A DNA stretch of 64,000 nt. Origin: Xanthostigma xanthostigma. Lineage: Eukaryota; Arthropoda; Insecta; Raphidioptera; Raphidiidae. The notes under the pieces were generated by a model. It saw only the letters and a program-made list of their open reading frames with translations, was not told the origin of the DNA and searched no databases. Shown here in pieces: positions 48,501 to 56,808 of the stretch. Made by a program: the position numbers and the translations under genes. Where the stretch lies: NCBI GenBank assembly GCA_963575645.1, contig OY754476.1, positions 2,294,001 to 2,358,000 on the forward strand, read 5' to 3'. Numbering within the stretch: the stretch's first letter is position 1; each line of letters begins with the position of its first letter.

Positions 48501-48687
48501 AATTGGACAAGAAAACGCTATTGTAACAAGTGAATTTATAATGGCGCGCGATGCAGTTTATCAAGTAGATATTGCAGGTCAAAGATTTACGGCTGTTCCC
48601 TGCATCCATGCTCCGCATATACCCAGTAAACACAAACAAACATACAGGCCTACTGTTGTCAGTTATAAAAGTGATATTTCCCGTTAG
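39550..48687 (+). CDS. PDPR: Pyruvate dehydrogenase phosphatase regulatory subunit, mitochondrial
   Basis: Relative of dimethylglycine dehydrogenase that regulates the phosphatase activating pyruvate dehydrogenase in the mitochondrial matrix. Exons: 39550-40552, 40618-40939, 41004-41158, 41864-42003, 42430-42578, 44648-44969, 46857-47003, 47081-47253, 48447-48687; joined 2652 nt, 883 residues, close to the human length. The N-terminus is basic and hydroxyl-rich, as for a mitochondrial presequence. FAD/NAD-type Rossmann motif at 51-58 (GGGIVANS), followed by the oxidoreductase domain, then a GcvT-type aminomethyltransferase-like half (GYENDC, THTGEPGF, WGGEPLYRNNEF, VDIAGQRF). Unusual: Ala56 replaces the third glycine of GxGxxG, and His86 sits where covalent-FAD enzymes have theirs. 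Introns hold at least seven mobile elements. DMGDH itself is less likely, since exon layout and the C-terminal half follow PDPR. Confidence 0.92.
41264..41719. mobile_element. hAT-type element in PDPR intron 3
   Basis: Ends CAGTGCTGGATTAATC and GGTTAATCCGGCCCTG, flanks CAGAATAA and CAGAAAAA (7 of 8). Both halves carry TGCCTAGGGGCCT near the ends. No coding frame. Confidence 0.8.
42646..43314. mobile_element. TA-flanked foldback element in PDPR intron 5
   Basis: Termini CAGCGTGTCCACGGAAG and CTTCCGTGGACACGCTG, flanked by TA. Inverted arms of roughly 200 bp share AAGTTCTTTACAAATGG, TTCGTCCAAAACCTC and AATCTTGAATATCACAG. Non-autonomous, mariner-like by its TA site. Confidence 0.85.
43330..43883. 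mobile_element. TTAA-flanked foldback element in PDPR intron 5
   Basis: TTAA at 43326-43329 and 43884-43887. Termini TAGATTGCGGATAC and GCATCCGCTATCTA. Long arms pair through GAACATTTTACATTGTCA, GCTCCAAAACCTATTTTTAT and AACGCCGTAAAAAGC, leaving a loop of about 50 bases. TTAA suggests piggyBac-type movement. Confidence 0.75.
43910..44215 (+). mobile_element. CGCGCCACG MITE (copy 1)
   Basis: Termini CGCGCCACGAATCTAAAAGG and CCTTTTAGATCCGTGGCGCG between TA dinucleotides. The opposite-strand copy is at 47274-47589 in PDPR intron 8. Confidence 0.8.
44391..44644 (+). mobile_element. GACGTGATAACGTC MITE, long subfamily (copy c), abutting PDPR exon 6
   Basis: Starts TTGACGTGATAACGTC and ends GACAACCAATTTTTTT at 44644. 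The next three bases are CAG, the acceptor of exon 6 (44648). The MITE's terminal T-run is therefore the polypyrimidine tract of this splice site. Confidence 0.92.
45034..45150. mobile_element. Small hAT-type MITE in PDPR intron 6
   Basis: Ends CAGTGGCGTAACAAAC and GTTTGTTACGCCACTG are perfect inverted repeats. Flanks GATACAAT and GTGACAAT match at 6 of 8. Confidence 0.85.
45483..45735 (-). repeat. Dispersed repeat (inverted partner of 35511-35775) with 21-bp tandem copies
   Basis: Shares ACTCCGGGAGT..CCGGC, GTGAAAACTTGAATATTAA, GGTCACGTGTCCTGA and TTACCCATTACAAAAAA with the other copy, in reverse. Here TCTTACGAATTTTCGATCAG repeats with period 21 from 45617, 45638 and 45659, a local expansion absent from the other copy. 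Confidence 0.75.
46286..46710. mobile_element. Harbinger-like MITE (copy 2) in PDPR intron 6
   Basis: Termini AGGCCGCTGCACACGAGG and CCTCGTGTGCAGTGGCTT, TTA on both sides (46283-46285, 46711-46713). About 90 percent like 36033-36447 by eye. Confidence 0.78.
47274..47589 (-). mobile_element. CGCGCCACG MITE (copy 2) in PDPR intron 8
   Basis: TA-flanked, inverted relative to copy 1 at 43910. Shares GTTCCGTGCAGGTAGC (reverse) and the ends CGCGCCACAGATCT / TTCGTGGCGCG. Confidence 0.8.
47937..48414. repeat. Foldback element with hammerhead-like motif, before PDPR exon 9
   Basis: Inverted arms begin AAATAAATAAAATTGTCGAC (47973) and end at 48414. Each arm carries CTGAAGA...GAAACGTC: forward at 48299-48327 and, on the minus strand, at about 48051-48083. 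The arms meet near 48200. The right end lies 32 bp before exon 9. Related to 55261-55492. Confidence 0.8.
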
Positions 48688-48925
48688 ATCTCTGGCTTTA
48701 GATTATAAATAATTTGAATCAAGTATTGGAGTGTTGAGAATAAAAGACTTCTACACGTGCGCAAACTTTTACTTAAATCTCGAGATAGGTACATTGTACA
48801 AAGCAAAGAAGAAGTTACAATTTAAGTAAAAGTTGTGCAAACGAACTTTTTTTATTTATTATACGCGACTTCGGCGCTATCAAAATTGCCTACAATCACA
48901 TGAGTGTCTCATTAAAGTACCACGA

Positions 48926-49132
48926 TTTTTGACGTGATAACGTCTTATAAATTGATGAAACACCGGCTGCATGCACGAAAAAGTGTAACGTTCTGAAAAG
49001 TGTAACGTTCCGCCTGACCCTGTGCGTGCAAGCGAGAGCGCAGTAATGTATTATTAAATATGATATTCGAGCGGAATACGTTATCACGTAAAACTATCGT
49101 CCGTAAACCGACTTTACAGACAACCAATTTTT
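48926..49132 (+). mobile_element. GACGTGATAACGTC MITE, short subfamily (copy d)
   Basis: Ends CTTTACAGACAACCAATTTTT, and this T-run is shared with the start of the next copy. Contains a small AAAAGTGTAACGTTC duplication. Confidence 0.85.
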
Positions 49133-49483
49133 GACGTGATAACGTCTTATAAATTGAGGAAACACCAGCTGCATGCACGAAAAAGTGTAACGTTCCGCCT
49201 GACCTTAAATATGATATTCGAGCGCAGTGGCGGATCCAGGATTACGGCAAGGGGGGGGGGGGGGGGATCTTGAAAATGTTTTACTCCTTTTGCGGAGAAT
49301 TCATGAAAAACATGAAAAGCTTTTTTTTTATTGCGCAGTAAGATTTTAATTTGGGATTTTTGATTCTCTGGAAGGGGGGGGGTTTGAACCCGACCCCCCC
49401 CCCTGGATCCGCCACTGTTCGAGCGGAATACGTTATCATTAAAACTATCGTCCGTAAACCGACTTTACAGACAACCATTTTTT
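49128..49483 (+). mobile_element. GACGTGATAACGTC MITE, short subfamily (copy e), interrupted
   Basis: Head-to-tail with copy d. Interrupted by a hAT element at 49225-49417. Ends CAACCATTTTTTT. Confidence 0.85.
49225..49417. mobile_element. hAT-type MITE nested in copy e, with long G and C runs
   Basis: Ends CAGTGGCGGATCCAGG and CCTGGATCCGCCACTG with a perfect duplication TTCGAGCG (49217-49224, 49418-49425). A G-run of about 16 lies near the left end, with further G and C runs near the right end. Confidence 0.93.
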
Positions 49484-49777
49484 TATAGGAGAGTTCTGTT
49501 TGAAATAATTTGTAGACACCAAGGGGAGGAGGTATCGTTATGACGTCGTAAACACATTAAGCAGAAGATGGGCCCATAAGCAAGAAATGCTTAGGGCATC
49601 AAGAAAGTCTTAATCCGGCACTGATCACAACTGTTCATGCCATAAAGCATTTATTCAGTAGTCAGAATGTACCGAAAATGTTTTCGATGTTTAATCATTT
49701 AAAAAATAGTATTATAACGAGATTTTTAAGTATCTTATTTATTGTACTTATAAGTGGTCTTGTCAAAAGCAGTTTTA

Positions 49778-49935
49778 GGCCTAGCACACATGAAGAGCGT
49801 TCAACGCGCGTTTACAATTTCTATACAATTGTATATACCTGTTTATATGATAACGCGCGTTATCATATAAACAGTTATATACAATTGTATAAAAATTGTA
49901 AACGCGCGTTGAACGCTCTTCATGTGTGCTAGGCC
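49778..49935. mobile_element. 158-bp near-perfect palindrome, TTA-flanked
   Basis: Termini GGCCTAGCACACATGAAGAG and CTCTTCATGTGTGCTAGGCC. The centre is GATAACGCGCGTTATC. TTA on both sides (49775-49777, 49936-49938) suggests Harbinger-type movement. Confidence 0.85.
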
Positions 49936-50139
49936 TTAAGAATTAAATCTTGATTTACACAACGCGTTAAATTGTTCATTTTTACGTAGTTTGATTTTAA
50001 AATAGAAAAAAAACAAGACTTGTGACATCACCAATAAACTTTTGTAATCGTGTGAACCATATATTAATGCAATAATTTATACTTACTTTTAAAAAATTTA
50101 TGAAATAAAAAGAATTTTAAGTTTTTCTCTTTTTTTTAG

Positions 50140-50218
50140 AATGTTAACCGGGTATCATAATCCTCTAGAATTTAATCCAGATGAAATAATTATCAACGAG
50201 AAATTAGTGAATTCATAA
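50140..50218 (+). other. Orphan candidate terminal exon
   Basis: A strong acceptor (TTTTTCTCTTTTTTTTAG, ending 50139) is followed by an open frame from ATG at 50141 encoding MLTGYHNPLEFNPDEIIINE and five more residues to TAA at 50218. It lies between PDPR and RpL13, convergent with RpL13. No donor in PDPR exon 9 joins it in this frame. Could be the end of an unrecognised gene, a transposon relic or chance. Confidence 0.3.
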
Positions 50219-50290
50219 AAAACATAAATGCTTTTGGATTTTTTAATTGAAACTTTAATATGAAAATTTACAGTTTCTAATTAACAAAAT

Positions 50291-52216
50291 TTATTTTTTA
50301 GCTTTTTTAGTTTCTTTTGCTACTTTAGTAACATCCTCATTTTCAGCAGCGTCTTTAATCCGTTTGGCCCGAATTCCTACCAAACGCGCATCTGCGCGGG
50401 CCTATAAAAGAGAAAATATATTTTAAATAACATTCTCAAAACTACATTCTGAAATCTGCATTTAGGAATATTAAATAGCATCGAGATATCTACCTTTCTG
50501 ATGAATGAGAAAGCTGAGAACTTCTTCATATCTTCAGTAACCATTTGAGCTTTCAATTTAGCTTGCGCCTGCTTGATTGGCATCACTTTGGTCTTGAGTT
50601 GGGTAGCTACTTTGCGCTCTTCTTCCGTTGCTTCACCTTTGTGCAACTTCTTTTTCTCATGAATTGGGAAAAGAATCAATTTGCTTCGGTATTCCTTTAA
50701 GCGTTGCACGTTTTGTTGTAAAGACTCCACTGATTTATTGCGTCTGCGATAATCAACTGCAACTCCAATGGTACGAGCAAATCGTGCATTAAGTCCAGCA
50801 GCCTAAAAAGTTTATTCTAATATTAGTACTGCGGACAGTCATTTATATCGCAAGACGTGGTAGCAAAAATATCCCGATCTTTTTCAAAATGTTTCAATAG
50901 TATTTTAAAGCAAACAAATTGAATTTAATTTACAGTTCATACTTTACAATCTATCTAATGAAAAACTGAATATTTCAGATCAGTGATTCCCAAAGTGGTC
51001 TATATCAACCCCCAAGGGTCGACGTCAACTCTCAAGGGGTCCATGTCAGGGGAAAAAAATTGGGGGTCCATGAAATGAAAATGGGGGTCAACGATAGTGA
51101 ATCTTCTAACAAAAAAAGAAACAAATTGGACATTGTTAACCGAAGATATTTAAGATTAAATCTAACTAAATCGATGCCAAATGTTGAAAATTTATTATTA
51201 AAGCATCAGGTTCATCCCTCACACTAAAAGCATTTATTTTTTGCTTAGTTATTTTATGTAATAGAAATTAAATTTTAATTTAGTTCGTTTTAATTTCAAT
51301 CTAATTAATAAATGTATAAAACTAAACATTTCACACTACATTTCACTACCGTTATAAATTTAAATCGTTCAAAGTGAGTAGCACTATACCTGTTGTCAAA
51401 AGTACATTTGAAATTAATGAATTTGCAAAAAATCAATATCAGATAAGCAGGGGGTCTACCCAAAACCGAAAAACATGGCAAGTGGTCTACGAGACAAAAA
51501 AGTTTGGGAACCTCTGTTTCAGATCAAACTCGAAATTTCTAATTATAATTGCGACAGATTCCTACACAAATTGTGATATTGGAAACGACTGAAAACTTTC
51601 AGAAATAACTTTCAAAACAAAAAAAATGCGGACTGAAATCGCTTCATCCGTTTTCCAGCTATGATACCACAAACAGAAAAAGGCTTTGAACTTATTATCA
51701 CCCCTTATTTGCATAGGAAGTTAAATTTTTAAAATTAATAGGAATTTAAAAAAAGAAATTTTATTAAGTATTGTTTTGGGCTATTATAATAATTATCCAA
51801 AACAATACTACTTTTTTAAATAAATATGAAAAAATTAAAATTACGTCGCCATGGATACTACTACACTAGCCGATACATTTTTCACATTAAAACGAATACA
51901 TTATTTTTTCAAAACCACTTTTTAAGAAATTGCAGACAAAAACTGTCCGTTCAATATTTTGAAATTTCACCTTTATTTCGTCTAGAGTGAAACCTCGGCC
52001 GGCACGAACTTTAGTATGATATCTGAAAGTTGGACATCTGACAATAGGTCTCAAAGGTCCAGCAGCTGGTCTTGGGGCAATAGCCCTAGCCTTTTTGATA
52101 CGATGTTGGCGCCTTCTGTATTTCCGAGCGGGCTGGTTAAACCATGTCTTCACAAATCTTTGCCAATCCTTATGGAAATGCCCATTTGGGATCATATTAT
52201 TTCGTTTCGGGGCCAT
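50291..52216 (-). CDS. RpL13: 60S ribosomal protein L13
   Basis: Cytosolic large-subunit protein eL13. Coding exons on the minus strand: 52216-51971, 50802-50494, 50401-50291; 222 codons, 221 residues, usual for the family. Conserved blocks: [66 protein letters not shown] and [10 protein letters not shown]; the C-terminus is Lys-rich. All junctions are phase 0. A 5' UTR intron (52420 to 52223) ends at CTGTAG just before the ATG, and a non-coding exon with donor AGTAG|GTAAGTG is at about 52421 upward. Poly(A) signal ATTAAA at 50267-50262. Intron 2 holds a hAT element. Confidence 0.97.
50981..51516. mobile_element. hAT-type element, CCCAAA family, in RpL13 intron
   Basis: Ends CAGTGATTCCCAAAG and TTTGGGAACCTCTG with a perfect duplication TTTCAGAT (50973-50980, 51517-51524). 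Inverted relative to the copies at 5920 and 16986. Confidence 0.93.
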
Positions 52217-52420
52217 ATTTTCCTACAGCAAAACAATTTTAGGTTAGAACTTTGACACTATTTAAAATTCACTTTTAGTAGCTTTGAAGTAAAAAAAACG
52301 TCCAAAATTCTTGTCGGAACTAAAAGTACCACATATAATTCGTAACTAGTTGCAAAATCTTTCACAAAAATATACGCGATGTTAACGATTATTGAGGATT
52401 TTAACAAACACTGCACTTAC

Positions 52421-52510
52421 CTACTTCTAGTCAACGTGTACGTTCAACAAAATGACGAATCGGAGTGAACGCACCAACATGAACACAGACAACCTGAAAT
52501 CACCGACAAT
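52421..52510 (-). promoter_or_regulatory. RpL13: RpL13 non-coding first exon and promoter area
   Basis: Donor GTAAGTGCAG begins at 52420 going left. The exon extends upward past 52450; the start site was not fixed. Pyrimidine-rich minus-strand sequence is present, but no unambiguous TOP start was seen. Confidence 0.5.
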
Positions 52511-53533
52511 CTCTTTCGCATTGCCAACTTGTACCAGCTTGTACACACTTTGCATCGCATGTCTACTTCCTAGCCCGTATGAAAGACCTTAGACTATACA
52601 ATCCATGTATACTAAAGATGCCGTTTGCCAGTTTACTGATTATATGAAATAATGTTTCAATGAAAACATTTTTTCATGCTGAATTCTCTTACGCATTTTA
52701 CATTCAACACCATTAATAACTAATTATTAATTTGCCAATAAGGCCAGGGAAATAAATGATAATATTTTTAAGAAAATTTAAATGTGAATTATCATTTATT
52801 TAAAATGTATAAACTATAATTCAAAACACATTAAAAATCTGTTAAATATATTTAAATACTTAAAAAGTACTTTCAAATGAGCTTTATTTATATTATTATT
52901 ATTATATTATAAAGAGGTAAAAGTTTGTTTGTATGCAATCTCTGGAACTACTGATTAAAAAAAAGCAATTACTACCCCCGAGTAATATATTTTGATAAAA
53001 AAAGTTTTTTGTTCGAAATTTCAATAATTGAATTGGAATATAGTATAATAAAAATATACTAAGAAAATAAATAATAGATGGAGTCGAAGGCTTCGCTATT
53101 GTTGTCGCTGCCGAGTGGGACGCAAGCTATAAGCTTGATAATAAAAAAATGGAACTTCCTCCCAATAACACGGCGGAGCCGAAGGCGAGGCTGAACTCTA
53201 ATCAAATTTTAAATAAGTTTAAAATAATGTATACGATTTATGAAAAAGCTATAAAACATCATTTCATCTCATTCACGTGCGGAGTCTAGCCTTGTTAGTG
53301 ACATGTTGACCACAGTAGAAACCAAATATTTAATACCCCTATATTGCCAGTTCCCGTAAGCGGAAGTGTTGCCCACCAAGAGAGACAGCCTCTGCATACT
53401 TCTATCTCACTTATCTGCATACTTCTATCTCACTTATTCATAGTCGCCTAATGACGGAGACAAACGTGTATATATATATACAACGTTGGGGCGTCATCCT
53501 TTTTCGAACCCCTACCAGCGTATAGGAGTATTA
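52511..53533. other. Intergenic, AT-rich
   Basis: A Helitron-like fragment at about 52915-53200 (GGTAAAAGTTTGTTTG, CTTCGCTATTGTTGTCGCTG). No gene. Confidence 0.45.
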
Positions 53534-53624
53534 AGGTACCTGTACATTGTAGATTTTTTTCGTAGAGTAACTCTAGCTAGAGCTCTACTCTAGCTAGATT
53601 TTACTCTACAATGTACAGGTACCT
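53534..53624. mobile_element. 91-bp palindromic MITE, TTA-flanked
   Basis: AGGTACCTGTACATTGTAGA and its inverted copy, with CTAGCTAGAG near the centre. TTA on both sides. Confidence 0.75.
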
Positions 53625-53757
53625 TTAAGTAGGAATCATCCTAGACATACACGCTCATGCCCCATACACATACTGAAGGAAGGATATGTACAGTAGTGGA
53701 TAAAATATTTCGAAGACGAAAATTTCTAAAATGTTAATTTCTCTATATAAAAAATAT

Positions 53758-54304
53758 TTTTAACAAAAAAATTGAACCGACTTCAAAAAATCTGCACTAA
53801 AAAGTAAAAAATAATAATTATTGTTATTTTTGGAGTCGGTGTCACATCGGAATTCGAAAGTGACAATTTAAATCTTACATGTCTCTAGTTCTCGGAATAG
53901 ATTTCATTTTGGCTGACACCGACTCCAAAAATAACAATAAGTTTTATTTTTTACTTTTTAGTGCATATTTTTTGAAGTCGGTTCAATTTTTTTGTCAAAA
54001 ATATTTTATTTTTCTCTTTTTAGTGTTAGATAAAGTATTGCAATGAGTAGGCCAAGTATGCGTGCCTTTGAAATTTGAGAGTTTCCCTCAATTTCTCCGG
54101 ATTCCATCATCAGATCCTGACTTGGTTCCGATGGAACCACCTCGGAAGTGCACTCTTTCGAATAAAAAAAAAATTTTGAAAATCGGTCCATAATTGACGG
54201 AGAAATCGGTGAACATACATTAAAAAAAGCAAAAATAAAAAAAAAACTAAAAAAAATAAACAGTCGAACATAGAACCTCCTCCTTTTTTTGAAGTCGGTT
54301 AAAA
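53758..54304. mobile_element. Repeat element with internal palindrome, copy 2
   Basis: Near-identical to 9338-9870, including the minus-strand frame around KECTSEVVPSEPSQ. The two copies therefore moved recently or are kept alike. Confidence 0.8.
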
Positions 54305-54490
54305 AAATAATGTGATTTTCTAAGAGAATTAAATTTCCCACAAAAAAGGTCCTTAGTACTAAATTCATGAATTCATTATTTTTAAGAATATGCTCGTTTA
54401 AACATTAATTAACTAAAGAAAATACGATTTTTACGCGGGAATGTTGAAACGAATATATCTTTGAAAATAATTAATTCACGGATTTAGTAC

Positions 54491-55092
54491 CTTTTGACGT
54501 GATAACGTCTTATAAATTGATGAATCACCAATCTTATAAATTGATAAAACACCGGCTGCATGCACGAAAAAGTGTAACGTTCCTAACGTTCGTAACGCGT
54601 AACGTTCCGCCTGACCCTGTGCGTGCTTTTCTCGAAAACGGCCCTAACGATTTGGATGAAATTTACTGAAAAGGGATTTTGGGGGGCAAAAAATCGTTTT
54701 AGCTAGGTCTCATCTCTCGAAAAAATCGTTTTCTTACAAATTTTATCATTATAAAAATCAATTTTTTGACGTATGAAAATACTTAAATATTGTAAGTAGG
54801 TTTTGGAATTTTATATACTTAAACAATAAAACAATTGTTTTCTAAATATTATGACAGTTAATCTTTGAGACTTAAATAAATACGGAAGAAAGAAAGTTAA
54901 TAAAAAAAATTATTTTTATAGGTGGTGAGTAATTTAATAAATAAAATTAACCTAAATTTGAAGCGAAAGATGCAATATCATAGATTCGAATTATTATAAT
55001 TATTATATGTAGAATTTAGGTTATGTATTACGGAATACGTTATCACGTAAAACTATCGTCCGTAAACCGACTTTACAGACAACCAATTTTTT
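54491..55092 (+). mobile_element. GACGTGATAACGTC MITE, short subfamily (copy f), with insertion
   Basis: The MITE arms (54491-54625 and 55031-55092) are separated by about 405 bp that begins TTTTCTCGAAAACGGCCCTA and is shared with 62579-62870. The arms contain small internal duplications. Confidence 0.8.
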
Positions 55093-55260
55093 GTGGGAAA
55101 TTTAATTGTCTACAAAAGTTTGCTATCAAAAAATTAAAAAAACGTTGTTTTTCCCATGTTAATTAAATGGGAAACAATCTCGGTTTGCGCCGTTCACAGG
55201 TTTGATCTAGGAAGCTGAAATTTTGGGAGAATTTTTTTAGATCCAAACATTATCCAATAG

Positions 55261-55492
55261 GCAAATCTTTGATAAAAAATTGTTATTATTTTTTCTATTT
55301 TTTGATACTAATTAATTATTTTGAAAGACTTTTACATAAAGCGAATTAGAAATTAATTATTAATTATTTTTTATATTTTTTAGATCCGTTCTGAAGAAGA
55401 TCCAAATCCGGATCGAAACGTTAATGATTGTATTAATTATATTTTTTGTTAATATATTGTCTGAAAAATTGGTCGATAATTTTATTTATTGA
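55261..55492. mobile_element. Hammerhead-motif foldback family, insertion with 12-bp duplication
   Basis: Flanked by perfect ATTATCCAATAG (55249-55260, 55493-55504). Starts GCAAATCTTTGAT and ends CCGATAATTTTATTTATTGA-like sequence (GGTCGATAATTTTATTTATT). Contains CTGAAGAAGATCC...GGATCGAAACG at about 55391-55422. A 12-bp duplication points to target-primed insertion rather than cut-and-paste. Confidence 0.75.
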
Positions 55493-55504
55493 ATTATCCA
55501 ATAG

Positions 55505-56808
55505 GACCAAAATATAAAAAAATAAAAATAAACACCTATAGTATACATAATTATAGAAAACACTTATTTTGACAGGTAGGCCCTAAGTAGTGTTAGCCCA
55601 GGGCCCCACATTTTTGTGTTCGTAATCCTATACGCCATTTTTTTCTGAAATTTGTTTTACAAAATAAGTTAAAACGCGTTACCATATCGAAATAAATTAT
55701 TTTCCGTTTTTAAGTGTATAAATCATTTTATTCTCATAGAGTTCGTGAAGATTTTTAAAAATCTCAGGAATTCTTTTCAAAATTCGATGTTCAAGGAAGA
55801 CTAATAAAAATACTGCAATAGTTTTTACCTCCATTAGTAATTTTCGAATTGCATTATGGGTTAGTATATTCTATGGACCTCCACCCTCCATAGTATATTC
55901 CTTGACAAGTACTTCAATTTTTGTGAAAAAAAAATAGGTAAGGACGTGTTTCATAATTTGGGTGATTTTTATTCTAAATGTATCACATTTGGTTCTTTAG
56001 AAGAACTTGATTTTCTGAGCTTTTTGACTACTGCAGTGCTTACTTAACGTGACTTGAATGTATTTGCGTTTATCTGTAGTGGAATCTCAATTTTCAAATT
56101 TAAAATCTTGAAATTAATCTTAAAAATGAAAAAAAAACATTGAATCGGCTAAAAATGTCCCGTCTCATACTGTTAATTACAAAATTATTTTTCTGTTCAT
56201 AATCATATGCGCCATTAAAGTTTGAAAATAAATGTAACGCCATTTTGTTTCTGTCAATTTAAGTGTGGATTTTGCAAAAAGTTAAACGCTTTACCACATC
56301 CACTATTTTTCACATTTTCATTTTTCGCGCGCATTTGCAATCGTGAAGGTAGCTGAGCTTCAGAAAACATACTCGAATTTAATTTTTCTGCTGTAGCTGG
56401 TTGTAGTACTATCCCTGTTTTTCAAGTTGGTAAATAAAGTTGAACACGTTGGAGTTTGTGTCCTCTGGCTTGCGTGTGCGCATTTCTTCAAAGTCTTGCA
56501 TCTAATCACTTCCTAGACCCTAGTCATTTTTACTGCTGTCTGCTACAAGTGTAGCAAATAACAGGCGCCGGCCAATTCAATATACAAGTATGTTTAAATA
56601 ATAATTTTGTATTTGTCAGTTCAACCATTCCAAAAAATAATAATAAAATAATACATGTTCGGTCTGTTTTATGTCATGTAGATTTTATTCGCTGTAGGTC
56701 CATTCTTAAGTCTATTTTTGGCAACATTTTGTTACATTTATTCACTCTAAGTTTATTTTACGTTGCTTTTTTTTAACGTTTTGTGTAGGTCGTAGGAAAT
56801 AAACCAGG
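55505..56808. other. Upstream region of the eEF1-delta gene
   Basis: No coding exon. An acceptor-like TTTTGTGTAG at 56779-56789 just before the start codon suggests a 5' UTR intron; the first exon was not located. Confidence 0.4.

Noticed and set aside
49595-49625. AGTCTTAATCCGGCACTG, a hAT-like right end
   Set aside because: No matching left end with an 8-bp duplication was found.
50402-50493. snoRNA in the short RpL13 intron
   Set aside because: No C (RTGATGA) and D (CTGA) box pair in the right order, and the intron is only 92 bp.
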